Shown here: positions 25,449 to 34,800 of the stretch, piece by piece | Numbering within the stretch: position 1 is the stretch's first letter | Layout of the letters: each line of letters begins with the position of its first letter | DNA from: Planctomycetota bacterium | GTDB taxonomy: Bacteria; Planctomycetota; UBA1135; UBA2386 | Length of the DNA stretch: 35,171 nt | Assembly: GCA_029936315.1 (NCBI GenBank) | Contig: JAPYTD010000005.1 | Span: 1 to 35,171 of the forward strand | Direction: 5' to 3' | Translations under genes and position numbers: made by a program | The notes under the pieces: model-generated | Databases searched by the model: none | What the model saw: the letters and a program-made list of their open reading frames with translations, nothing else | Told to the model about the DNA's origin: nothing

Positions 25449-27080
25449 TCAGCGCCCTTGGGCCGCGATACGGGGAAGCTTCGCTTCGCGCTGAGCAGTC
25501 TGCCAGACGAACGTCGCCATGATCACCGCGGCCTGTTTGAGGTCATCGGCAACCGCGTGGTCCCAGTTGTCCATGCTCGAATGGTGCGTCATGGTGCTGT
25601 AGCTGACCGCATCCTGGATGAACTGGAAGCCCGGCACGCCAACGCCGTGGAATGCCTGGTGGTCTGTGCCCCCGGTGTTGTCCAACGTCAGCGTCGAGGC
25701 AGCGTGCACGTGAAATGGACGCAACCAAGGGCGGAAGACCTTCGCAACCTCTTGGTTGCCCTGCAGGTAAACGCCACGAATGCGGCCAGTGCCGTTGTCG
25801 AGATTGAAGTAGCCAGAGACGCGCGACGCCCCGGGCTTGTGGTCATCACGACTGCCGAGGTGCTGGCGCACGTAGGCGCGCGAACCGAGCAAGCCCTGTT
25901 CTTCGCCGCTCCAAAGGCACGCACGCACCGTGCGGCGCGGGCGAATGCCCTTCTTTTGGCAGTAGGTCGCGATCAAGCGCGCGGCCTCGATGACCACCGC
26001 GCTGCCAGCACCGTTGTCCGTTGCACCAGTGCCCGACTGCCAACTGTCGAGGTGCGCTCCCATCATGGCCAACTCGTCAGCCTTGTCCGAGCCTTTGAGA
26101 TCCGCAACGACGTTGAAGTCACTCTCGTTCTCGACGTACTGCACGCGCAACTCGATCTCGGCCTGGACCCGAATGCCCTTCGCCAATACGCGGCACATGC
26201 GGTTGTAGTGCTCGACGGCAATCGTCATCTGAGGAATGACCACCGCCTCCGGGTCTCGCGCGCCCTTGCGTTCGCGGCGTGGGGTGTTGGGTGGATTGAC
26301 CGCGCTGGCGCTAGTCGTGAATACGGTGCCATAGATGCCCTTCCGGCCGCGATCGATGATCACGAGTGGGCTCTTCTTTTGCACAATCGCCATCATCTGC
26401 GCGCGCTTCTGGAAGCCGGAACGGAAGCCGTCGCGACTGCGGGCACGACTGGCACGAGTATTGGAACCCATGGCTTCGACACGCTGTTGGTCGGCGAGTC
26501 TCAGCAAGCTGACTTCGTCGTGGCGCTTGCTCAAGCCATCGAATGGCTCGCGCACGTCGCGCATGGAATCGATCAGAACGATCTTACCGTTGAGATCGGC
26601 GGCCTTGAGTTGCTCAGCGGTCATCGCGGCGACGTGCACAATATCTGCCTTGACCCGACCGTTGACGCCCGACGACCACGCCTTGGCGTAGGCGATCACC
26701 GGCCACGCGTTTTGACCGACGACCGACATGCTGACGTGCTCGCAACGCCAACCGCGACCAAAGGGCCCCCACTCTTCGAGTTCGGCCGCCATCCTCAACT
26801 TGGTGAAGCGAGCCATCGACCAACGCTGCGCCTTACGCAGATTCGGCGAGCCAGTCAGGCGAGGTCCATAGACATCACACAGCCAACTCAGGTGCTCCAT
26901 GACCTGCGAACGTTCCAGCCCCTCTTCGAGGAAGAACGCAACGGCTTCGGCATCAACCGAACCGTCCGCACCAGGGATACCAGGTGGCGCCTGTTGCGGC
27001 GCATCTTGTGCTAAGACAGCATGCGCTAGGACAACGGAAGCGAGAGAACTAACGACAAACGGCAGCATCGGGACGCGCAT
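25449..27080 (-). CDS. Secreted M28-family zinc aminopeptidase
   Basis: A 543-residue protein. ATG 27080 is chosen because GGAGG lies five bases upstream and a signal peptide follows (LPFVVSSLASVVLAHAVLAQ). The middle carries a PA-like insertion (about 150-280), commonly seen in M28B enzymes. The di-zinc site is complete by motif: His in MGAHLDSW, bridging Asp in TDNGAG, Glu pair in SGEEQGLLG, Asp in NLDNGTG and His in GTDHQAFHG. It should remove N-terminal residues from peptides outside the cytoplasm; specificity is unknown. It is divergent from the selenoprotein gene, with only 62 bases between start codons. Confidence 0.87.
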   Translation of the reverse strand: MRVPMLPFVVSSLASVVLAHAVLAQDAPQQAPPGIPGADGSVDAEAVAFFLEEGLERSQVMEHLSWLCDVYGPRLTGSPNLRKAQRWSMARFTKLRMAAELEEWGPFGRGWRCEHVSMSVVGQNAWPVIAYAKAWSSGVNGRVKADIVHVAAMTAEQLKAADLNGKIVLIDSMRDVREPFDGLSKRHDEVSLLRLADQQRVEAMGSNTRASRARSRDGFRSGFQKRAQMMAIVQKKSPLVIIDRGRKGIYGTVFTTSASAVNPPNTPRRERKGARDPEAVVIPQMTIAVEHYNRMCRVLAKGIRVQAEIELRVQYVENESDFNVVADLKGSDKADELAMMGAHLDSWQSGTGATDNGAGSAVVIEAARLIATYCQKKGIRPRRTVRACLWSGEEQGLLGSRAYVRQHLGSRDDHKPGASRVSGYFNLDNGTGRIRGVYLQGNQEVAKVFRPWLRPFHVHAASTLTLDNTGGTDHQAFHGVGVPGFQFIQDAVSYSTMTHHSSMDNWDHAVADDLKQAAVIMATFVWQTAQREAKLPRIAAQGR

Positions 27081-27142
27081 GGGACCTCCAATTGGGGAAC
27101 CCACCTTTACGCGGTCGTTATCATCGCGACCAGTCAATCACG

Positions 27143-28489
27143 ATGATCTATTTGTCCCGTCTGTCCTTCTTGCTGGTCGCGCTCGCGGTAGCCACCTCGA
27201 TTTGCGCCCAGCAGTCCTTCGTTGACAGCATGAACAAGAGGTTTGCGGGCCGCTCACCTGCCGCTGGAGACATGCTGCCAGATGCTGAAGGCTGCCACGG
27301 CGACGGCTCGCCGTTCGCGTTGAAAGACACGCGCGGCAAGCTGACCGTGCTAGTCACCGGCTGCCTCACTTGAGTACCGTTCTTACGCAACGTCCCCGGT
27401 CTGGAGACGGTCTACCGCGACTTCCGAAGCAAAGGCGTCAACTTCGTCATCATCTACAAGTCGATCGTGCACCCCGGCACGAACGGCATCGTCGAGGCGT
27501 TCACGAAGCAAGAACGGCTCTTGCAGCTGGCAATGGCAAAGAAGCGACTCGGCACCACCGTGCCGATCGTCAGTGACTCGCTCGATGGCGCGATCGTCAG
27601 GGCACTGAAGTCCGCGCCCAACGCCGAGTTTGTCATCGACAAAGACGGCAAGATGATCCACCGCAAATTCTGGCATGATCCTGCCGCGCTGCGCACGTTC
27701 CTCGAAGAACGTTTCGGCAAAGTTGACAAGCCAACCCGCGTCGAAGACCTCGACATGAAGTTGGTCTTTCCAAAGCAAGGCGCGCCGCGCGGCCTCGTCA
27801 AGCCGCCCAAACTTCCAGGCCGTTTTTCCGCCCTGAAGACAACGCCTGAGTTGCCGAGCGACCAGGAAGCCAAAGAGGGCGCGACGCCGTTCTTCGCCAA
27901 GCTGCGCGCCGAGGGCACGCGCGGCGGCAACGGCAAGCTCTACCTCGGCTTCTACCTTGACCCCGTGTACCAGGTGCACTGGAACAACCCAGCCGGTGGC
28001 TTGTCGTTCTCGATCGAAGACCCCGAGGATCCGGATTTCGAACCGATCGTCGGGCAGACCCCAAAATACGAGCACGAGACAGACGTCGACCCACGCGAGT
28101 TCGTGATCGACTTCGATGCGGAGCGCGGGCAGAAGTTCCGTGTGACCGTGCGCTACACGATCTGCGACGACAACGGCAAGTTCTGCCTGCCCGTGGAGCA
28201 GCACTACTCCCTGGAGATGACCATGGACCGTGACGCTGGTCAGCGAGCCGGTGAGTGGATGCTGCGACTGGTCGGTGACCCGTTGTCGTACGACAGCAAC
28301 GAGGATGGCTTTGCGTCGCGGGACGAACTTCCTAAGGAGCGTGCCCAGATCATCTTGCTGCACTACGACCGCAACCACGATGACCGGATCGACAAGCGGG
28401 AGGCGGCGCTGTTCTACGACATGATCCGCATGAAGCCGAGTGAGCCCGGAGCTCGTCGCACGCCGCCTCCACCCCGACGCGGCCGATAG
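27143..28489 (+). CDS. Putative selenoprotein: deiodinase/thioredoxin-fold domain fused to DsbD-N-like domain and EF-hands
   Basis: Reading TGA 27371 as selenocysteine gives one continuous 448-residue frame from ATG 27143. A signal peptide (LSFLLVALAVATSICAQ) comes first. Residues 40-192 follow the bacterial deiodinase-like thioredoxin fold: LTVLVTGCLT-U-VPFLRNVPG with Cys 74 and Sec 77 (C-x-x-U), FVIIYKSIVHPGTNG with the family HP (110-111), then FVIDKDGKMIH. Residues about 263-363 resemble the N-terminal domain of DsbD (LGFYLDPVYQVHWNNPAGGL), with a Cys pair in CDDNGKFCLP (341, 348). Two EF-hand loops follow: DSNEDGFASRDE (384-395) and DRNHDDRIDKRE (409-420). It is probably a periplasmic thiol/selenol redox enzyme. 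Without readthrough it would be a 76-residue dead product. A nonsense mutation or sequencing error cannot be excluded. Confidence 0.75.
27371..27409 (+). promoter_or_regulatory. Candidate bacterial SECIS element with its UGA codon
   Basis: After TGA 27371-27373, the bases at 27391-27397 (CGTCCCC) and 27403-27409 (GGAGACG) form a stem of six pairs with one C-A mismatch around the loop GGTCT (27398-27402). The first loop base is G, 25 bases after the UGA. Both the spacing and the leading G fit the loose rules known for bacterial SECIS hairpins read by SelB. A competing long-range pairing (ACCGT 27376-27380 with ACGGT 27407-27411) is also possible. Confidence 0.55.
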
Positions 28490-28514
28490 TCGATAGCATG
28501 GGGGCCCCAGGCCC

Positions 28515-29054
28515 TTGACCACTACGGTCCGAATCGCCACAGTCCCAATCGTGCAGCGCATTACCAACACGCACCAGCTGACCAACGTTCCGCGGCGACT
28601 GCTGCTGTGGCTGTGTGGCCTGCTGGCTATCGCGCTGACGATGTCGCACCACTGGGTCATCTGCACGCATGATGACGGGGATGCGCACCTTGAGATCAAC
28701 CACGCGCAAGGCGATCCTCATCAGCATGTCGCATGCGACTGTCATCGCGAAGATGACGGCGAGCGCGATTGTGACGGTGAGCACCCAGAGACCCCGCACG
28801 ACAGTGAGACCCCGCACGACAGTGGGAACCCCCACGACACCTGCAGCCACATCGACCTGCTGGTAGAAGTCGGTCCCGAGCAAGAGCCCGACTCGCTTGA
28901 GCTGCCGCTATTGCTCGCCTTTGAGTTGCCGAGCAACTCCAGGGTCACACCCTTGGGCACCGCGACCAAGCACTCACTGCCGCCACCGGCAACTGGACCC
29001 CCTCGACCTCGAAGATTCCTCGCGGTTCATGCAACTCAGGTCCTGCTGATCTAA
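28515..29054 (+). CDS. Small His/Asp/Cys-rich membrane-anchored protein of the metal-efflux operon
   Basis: Up to 179 residues from TTG 28515; GTG 28551 is an alternative start in the same frame. One transmembrane helix (RRLLLWLCGLLAIALTMSHH) is followed by a segment packed with possible metal ligands: HDDGDAHLEINHAQGD, PHQHVACDCHRED and tandem PHDS/ETPHDS units. The C-terminal third is Pro-rich and unremarkable. No family is recognised, but small metal-binding proteins of this kind often precede CusCBA/CzcCBA genes. It starts 25 bases after the selenoprotein gene and may be co-transcribed with it. A role as a periplasmic metal sponge or sensor is inference. Confidence 0.55.
   Translation: MTTTVRIATVPIVQRITNTHQLTNVPRRLLLWLCGLLAIALTMSHHWVICTHDDGDAHLEINHAQGDPHQHVACDCHREDDGERDCDGEHPETPHDSETPHDSGNPHDTCSHIDLLVEVGPEQEPDSLELPLLLAFELPSNSRVTPLGTATKHSLPPPATGPPRPRRFLAVHATQVLLI
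28788..28838 (+). repeat. Tandem 18-base repeat encoding ETPHDS units
   Basis: Two identical 18-base units (28788-28805, 28806-28823) and a diverged third partial unit (28824-28838) encode ETPHDS-ETPHDS-GNPHD in the His-rich protein. It is a local expansion that adds potential metal ligands. Confidence 0.85.
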
Positions 29055-29133
29055 GTCGACTGGTTCGTCGTTGCGCCTCCGTGCGCTCCGCGCGGCGCCT
29101 ATGGGCGTTGCTGTAGCGAACACCAGTCGACTT
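29053..29133. repeat. 12-base perfect inverted repeat framing the efflux gene leader
   Basis: AAGTCGACTGGT at 29053-29064 is perfectly inverted as ACCAGTCGACTT at 29122-29133, with 57 bases between. The left arm overlaps the stop codon of the His-rich gene and the right arm ends four bases before the ATG of the TolC-like gene. In RNA it would fold the whole intergenic region and could hide the start codon's surroundings. Alternatives are an operator pair or the ends of a tiny non-autonomous insertion. Confidence 0.6.
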
Positions 29134-29137
29134 GTTC

Positions 29138-30454
29138 ATGTACTTCCGAATCAGCTACCTGTCTTTGGCAATCGTCAGCCTTGTGGGCTGCCACTCGTAC
29201 ACGCCAATGCCCGTCGATCTCGACGAGCATCTCGCCGCGTTCCAGCACCGCACGCCGTCAACTTCTCCCGAAGGTGGCCTGCCGCGCGCCGATGCCCGAG
29301 AGATGGCGAAGATGTTCCATCCGGATGCACGCCTCGCCAGGCGGCGCGCCGGGGTGGCCACGGCCCAGCGCGATCACGCCGGCGCCTGGGCCGACCCGCA
29401 ACTGCAAGGCAATCTGCAGCGCATCCTGGAGAGCGTGCCCTACCAATGGATCACGAGCGCGCAGCTTGGCTTCACCTTGCCGATCAACGGCCGCCTGCAG
29501 AAGCAGCGTGATCTCGCCGACCGACGCCGCGATGTCGCACTCGTGGCAGCTTGGGCTATCGAGCAACGCGTGGCCAACGACCTGGACGCGGCGTGGGCTG
29601 CCTGGACCGCGGCGAGCAAGCGCTCGGTCGTATTCGCCGCGACCTGCGACAGCCTTGAACAACTCGAACTGGTTGCCAACGCGCTGGTCGATGCCGGCAG
29701 CTTGAGCAAACCCGGTGCTCGGGTATTCACCCTCGAACGCAGCCAAAAGCAGGCAGCACAGGCGATGGCGCTGGCGACCGTGCAAGCCACCCGGCTCGAA
29801 GTACTGCGCCGTATCGGGTTGCACCCGGGTGCCAAGCTGGACCTGCAGGCGGACCTTGAGGTGAAGCCGTTCGTTGCCGAGGCATCGGCCAGGCGAACCG
29901 CCATACGCAACAGCCCACGGTTGTTGCTCGAGCAGAACGAGTACGCAGCAGCCGAAGCCAACCTGTTGCTACAAGTCCGCAAGCAATGGCCGGACCTGCA
30001 ACTTGCCCCCGGCTGGCAGGAAGAAGAAGGCCAGCCTCGCGCCTCACTCGGCTTCAACCTCAACCTGCCGATCTTCACCGGCAACGATCCGGCGATTGCC
30101 AAGGCGAATGCCGATCGAGAACTTGCAGCGGCTGGCCTGCGCGTAGCGCTCGAGCAACTGACTCAGGAACTCGCGATCGCCGAGGTGCGTCGCACCGCGG
30201 CGAATGATCAAGCCGACCGCTTTGCCGAACTACTGGTGATCGCAAAACAGCAGGTCGAAGACGGGCGGCAGCTCGCTGCAGCCGGACAACTCGACCCCAT
30301 GCTGATCCTCGATGCCTTGCTGCGAGTGCACAACGTGCAAATAACGGCGATCGGTGCCGACGAAGCAGCTGCGCTTGCCGCAATCACGATCAACACCTTG
30401 CTGACAGACCCACAATCCCAAGCACCCGCAATGAGTGCTGGAGAAGAACGATGA
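29138..30454 (+). CDS. TolC/CusC-type outer-membrane efflux lipoprotein
   Basis: A 438-residue protein from ATG 29138 (an in-frame TTG lies two codons earlier). The lipoprotein signal ends in LVGC. The rest is long helical and strand pairs of the outer-membrane efflux family, in two halves: one near 55-210 (AGAWADPQLQGNLQRILES, DLADRRRDVALVAAWAIEQRV) and one near 240-430 (RTAIRNSPRLLLEQNEYAAAEANLL, WPDLQLAPGW, LGFNLNLPIF). It should form the trimeric exit duct for the pump encoded downstream. Its stop overlaps the adaptor start by four bases (ATGA). Confidence 0.85.
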   Translation: MYFRISYLSLAIVSLVGCHSYTPMPVDLDEHLAAFQHRTPSTSPEGGLPRADAREMAKMFHPDARLARRRAGVATAQRDHAGAWADPQLQGNLQRILESVPYQWITSAQLGFTLPINGRLQKQRDLADRRRDVALVAAWAIEQRVANDLDAAWAAWTAASKRSVVFAATCDSLEQLELVANALVDAGSLSKPGARVFTLERSQKQAAQAMALATVQATRLEVLRRIGLHPGAKLDLQADLEVKPFVAEASARRTAIRNSPRLLLEQNEYAAAEANLLLQVRKQWPDLQLAPGWQEEEGQPRASLGFNLNLPIFTGNDPAIAKANADRELAAAGLRVALEQLTQELAIAEVRRTAANDQADRFAELLVIAKQQVEDGRQLAAAGQLDPMLILDALLRVHNVQITAIGADEAAALAAITINTLLTDPQSQAPAMSAGEER

Positions 30455-31875
30455 ACCGCGACAACGAACTGCGATCCCTCTCGGCCCTCTTGTGGGGTGT
30501 GCTGGCGTGCATCTTCCTGTCATCCTGCGGCTCGCCCGACCAGAGCAACACCGGTGGCAGTGCCGCACAGGATCCCCCACCAAGCAATCGCATCGACATT
30601 CCGCAAGCGGTGCGGCAAAACCTCGGCATTGAGTTCATCAAGGTCGAGCGCCGCCAGATCACTTCGACCCTACGCCTGCCTGGGCGAATCGAGTTGCTGC
30701 CATCAGCCACGCAGCACTATCGTGCGCCGCTCGGGGGCCGCATATCGCTCAACGTCGAGCCCCTGCAGAAGGTCAAGCCCGGCGATCTGCTCTACACGAT
30801 CGACTCGCACGAGTGGCGCGCACTGCAACGAGAGCTCGGCAGCGTCACGAATAAGCTGACCGTCACCGAAGCGCGGCTCGATGGGATGAGTCCGCTGGCT
30901 CGCGCGTGCGCAGCGCACGAGTCCAGCCTTCGCGATGCGCTCAAGGTCTCGGCAGACTACGTCGAGAGCCTCGAACGCGCCCAGGCAAGCGTTGGAGGCC
31001 AAGGCGCCAAACTCGCCACGGCCCGCGTCGACCAGTCGCGGTTGTCGGCGCAGATCGCCGAGGCATCCGAGAAGCACACCGAAACGCAGACGCGCATCAC
31101 GGAATTGACCGCCATGCTCGCGTCGCAACGCGAACAGATCGACTTGTTGTTGTCGGGAGCAGCCGCGACCATCGGCATCGACAAGGCAAGACTTGCAGCT
31201 ACGGAATCGGGTAAAGCAGGATGGCGCACGCTGGCAACCATCGAGGTGCGCGCAGCACAAACTGGCGTGGTCAACGAGATCGCCGTCGCCAACGGCAATC
31301 TTGTTGAGGCCTATGGCGCAGTGGTAACAACGGTCGAACCGGGCCGCGTGCGCTGCCATGCGCGCGTGCTGCAGAGCGACATCGATTCGCTCCGCGACGG
31401 CCTGCAGGCCACGATCGTGCCGGTCGGCGCAGTCAATCCGCAACACCGCGTCGCCGCCACCGTACAGATCGGCCCAACCGGCAATCCAAACACGCGCACA
31501 TTCGACGTGTTCGTAACGCCAACCGACAAAGATCTGCGTTTCGTGCGGCCCGGCCTCGCGGTGTTCGTCGAGATCATCACGAAGACCTCGGGGGCCAGCG
31601 AGCTGGCGATCCCAAAGTCGTGCGTGCTACCCGACGGGCTGGATCGCGTGTTCTTCCGCCGTGACCCGAACAACCAGGATCTGGTCATTCGCATCGTCGG
31701 TGACTTCGGCCAGGACGACGGCAAGTGGGTTGAGGTCATGAGCGGCATCACGGACGGCGACGAGATCGTTGCCGCGGGCGCGTTCGAACTCGTGCTCGCC
31801 AGCTCGAACCAAGTTCCAAAGGGCGGCCACTTCCACGCGGATGGCACCTGGCACGCTGGCAAGGACAACGAATAG
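30451..31875 (+). CDS. RND efflux periplasmic adaptor (CusB/CzcB-like), lipoprotein
   Basis: A 474-residue adaptor with lipobox LSSC near 27. The N-terminal barrel region has ITSTLRLPGRIELLPSAT. A lipoyl half-domain reads VEPLQKVKPGDLLYTI. A long coiled coil (about 130-260) with Gln/Glu/Ala-rich heptads follows, then IEVRAAQTGVVNEIAVANGN. The beta-barrel and membrane-proximal domains (FDVFVTPTDKDLRFVRPGLAVFVEI) complete it. It ends with the motif HFHADGTWH, a likely metal site typical of CusB-type tails. It connects the inner-membrane pump with the outer-membrane channel. Both neighbours overlap it by one to four bases. Confidence 0.87.
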   Translation: MNRDNELRSLSALLWGVLACIFLSSCGSPDQSNTGGSAAQDPPPSNRIDIPQAVRQNLGIEFIKVERRQITSTLRLPGRIELLPSATQHYRAPLGGRISLNVEPLQKVKPGDLLYTIDSHEWRALQRELGSVTNKLTVTEARLDGMSPLARACAAHESSLRDALKVSADYVESLERAQASVGGQGAKLATARVDQSRLSAQIAEASEKHTETQTRITELTAMLASQREQIDLLLSGAAATIGIDKARLAATESGKAGWRTLATIEVRAAQTGVVNEIAVANGNLVEAYGAVVTTVEPGRVRCHARVLQSDIDSLRDGLQATIVPVGAVNPQHRVAATVQIGPTGNPNTRTFDVFVTPTDKDLRFVRPGLAVFVEIITKTSGASELAIPKSCVLPDGLDRVFFRRDPNNQDLVIRIVGDFGQDDGKWVEVMSGITDGDEIVAAGAFELVLASSNQVPKGGHFHADGTWHAGKDNE

Positions 31876-34800
31876 TGTTTCGCAGCCTGATTCGATTCTC
31901 GCTAGCGCGACCATTCGTGGTCGTTGCCATGTCGGTACTGATCATCGCCACCGGCGCTTACCTGGTGCCGCACATGCCTGTCGATGTGTTCCCCGAGCTC
32001 AATGCACCGACGGTGGTCGTGCTGACCGAGAGCCCCGGCCTCGCCGCGGACGAAGTCGAGCAGAACGTCACCCTACCATTGGAAACTTCGGTTCGCGGCC
32101 TGCCAGGGGTGCGACGCGTGCGCAGTGCGAGCGCCATCGGTTTGTCCTTGGTGTGGGTCGAGTTCGAATGGGATCAGGACATCTACCGAGCGCGCACGCT
32201 CGTCAACGAGAAGCTAACAGCTATCCGCGAATTGCTGCCTCCGGGCGTGCACTCGGAGATCACCCCGATCACGTCGATCACGGGCGAGATCATGTTGCTG
32301 TCGGTCGCGTCACCGGACGAGACCAACACACCAATGGAACTGCGCAGCTACGCGGAATTCGACCTGCGCAACCAGTTGATGGCCGTGCCTGGTGTCGCGC
32401 AGGTCGTACCGATCGGCGGCGAACTCGCCGAGTACCAGGTGCACGTTCGCCAAGACGATTTGCAACTCTACGGCCTGTCGTTGGCAGACGTCGTCGCCGC
32501 CGCCAAGCGTTCGCACACAACGGCAGGTGCTGGCTACCTCACCAACGTCAATGGTTTCGAGATCCCCATTCGCCAAAGCGGGCGCGTGCGTTCGGTCGAG
32601 GACATTCGCGGCACGGTCCTGAAGCAAGTCGATGGTCATACAGTGACGATCGGCCACGTCGCCGAGGTGCAGTTAGGCGCAACTCCGCCGCGCGGCACCG
32701 CTGCCGAAGGTGGCGGCAGTGCCGTCGTGTTGGCGGTGCAGAAGTCGCCAGGCACCAACACGCTGGCGCTGACGGACGCGATTGATGCCCAGCTGCTCGA
32801 GGCCAAGAAGACCATGCCTGCTGGCATGACGATCAACCCACACGTCATGCGGCAGGCGGACTTCATCCGCATCTCGATCAAGAACCTGCTATCCGTACTA
32901 CTCGATGCTGCGATCTTCGTGGCCATCATCCTGATCTTGTTCCTGCTCGATGTGCGCACGACACTGATCACGCTGACAGCATTGCCGCTCAGCCTCGCGG
33001 TCGCATTCGTCGTCTTGTGGGCTGCAGGCCTGTCAATCAACGTGATGACACTCGGCGGTCTCGCGGTTGCGATCGGCGAACTGGTTGACGACGCGATCAT
33101 CGACGTCGAGAACGTCTTCCGCAGGTTGCGTGAGAACGCCGGCCTGCCGGTTGACGAACGTCGGCCAGTGGTGTCGGTCGTGTTTGACGCCAGCAACGAA
33201 ATCCGCAGCTCGGTGGTCTTCGCGACCGCCATCATCGTGATGGTGTTCGTGCCGCTGCTGTTCCTACAAGGACTCGAAGGCCGCTTCTTCCGGCCGTTAG
33301 GCATCGCCTACATCGTCGCAACGCTGGCCTCCCTGGTTACGGCGCTGACCGTGACGCCAGTCATGTGTCGCTACCTTCTGGGCAATGTCAAAGCTGGCGG
33401 AGCCCATCAAGACGGCTTCCTGGTGCGCTGGATCAAGGCGCGCTACCGGCCGACTCTGCAGTGGGCTATGCGCCGCGGCCGCTCGTTGCTCGCGGTATCC
33501 GCACTGCTGACGGTTTTATCGCTCAGTCTCGCCTCGACGTTCGGATCCAGCTTCCTACCAACCTTCAATGAAGGCACGTTCACCGTGTTCTTGATGGCGC
33601 CACCGGGAACGTCGCTCGAAGAGAGCAACCGCATGGCGATCGGCGTCGAGAAACAGATGACGATGTTGCCCGGGGTGCGTGCGGTCGTTCGGCGCACGGG
33701 ACGTGCCGAGCGCGATGAACACGCCGAACCAGTCAGCAGTTCGGAGATCGAAGTATCTGTGCTGCCTGGTCACGATCGCTCCGAAGTGCGGCGCGCCATC
33801 GATGGGGTCCTGGCGAGCGTGCCAGGCATCAGCACAAGCGTTGGGCAACCGATTGAGCACCGCCTGTCACACGTTCTGTCGGGCACGCCGGCCGCGATCG
33901 CCGTCATCGCCAAGGGCGACGACCTCGCAGTACTGCGCAATTTGGCCAAACGCCTCGAGAGCGCCTTGGGCGACGTGCCCGGCACGCGCGACGTCAACGC
34001 CAACCGCGAGGTGATGATCACGTCGTTGCCGATCCGCTACGACCAGCAAGCACTCGCGGCAGCAGGATTGTCGCCAGCCGACGCCGCCGAGCAAGTGCAG
34101 ACGGCACTCGCTGGCGCGCACATCACCGACGTACTCGATGGCCAAAAGAGGCTCGCACTAACCGTTCGCTTGCACCCCGACGAACGCCGGGATCTCAAGA
34201 GCGTCGGACGCCTGATCCTGCGCGGCATGAACGGTGCCATGGTGCGACTGCGCGACGTCGCCGACATCTCGCTGGAGCGATCCTCCAACCTGATCGCGCG
34301 TGAAGACGGTCGCCGCAAAGCCGTGATCTCGTGCAACGTTGCCGATGGCTACAACCTCGGCCAAGTCGCCGAAGCCGTGCGGATCGTAGCCGAACCCATT
34401 GTCACCGAAGCCGGTTGCTCTCTTTCGGTCGGCGGCCAGTTCGAAGCCCAGCAGTCGGCTAGCCGCACCATTCTGGTGATGGGTGCATTCGTCATCATGA
34501 TCATGCTGATGCTCGTGCACGCCGCCATCGGATCGCTGCGCGCATCGATCCTGGTGATGGTCAACTTGCCGCTGTCGCTGATCGGCGGCATCCTGGCGAT
34601 CTACGTGACCGAAGGGCCAGGCGTGATTACCAACACCCTCGCACTGACTGGCATCAGCGGCGAACGCTACGAGGCTCCGGTCATCTCGATCGCGAGCATG
34701 GTCGGGTTCATCACCCTATTCGGCATCGCGGTGCGCAACGGCATCCTGCTGGTGCGCCACTACTTCGACCTGCTGGCCGAAGGACGTTCGCTCGAAGAAA

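Noticed and set aside
27371..27373. TGA treated as a frameshift-type pseudogene
   Set aside because: Both halves are in the same frame and no indel is needed; the stop lies at the catalytic position, which favours selenocysteine over random decay. A point nonsense mutation remains possible.
28788..28838. Possible CRISPR-like repeat
   Set aside because: Direct tandem units without spacers, inside a coding frame.
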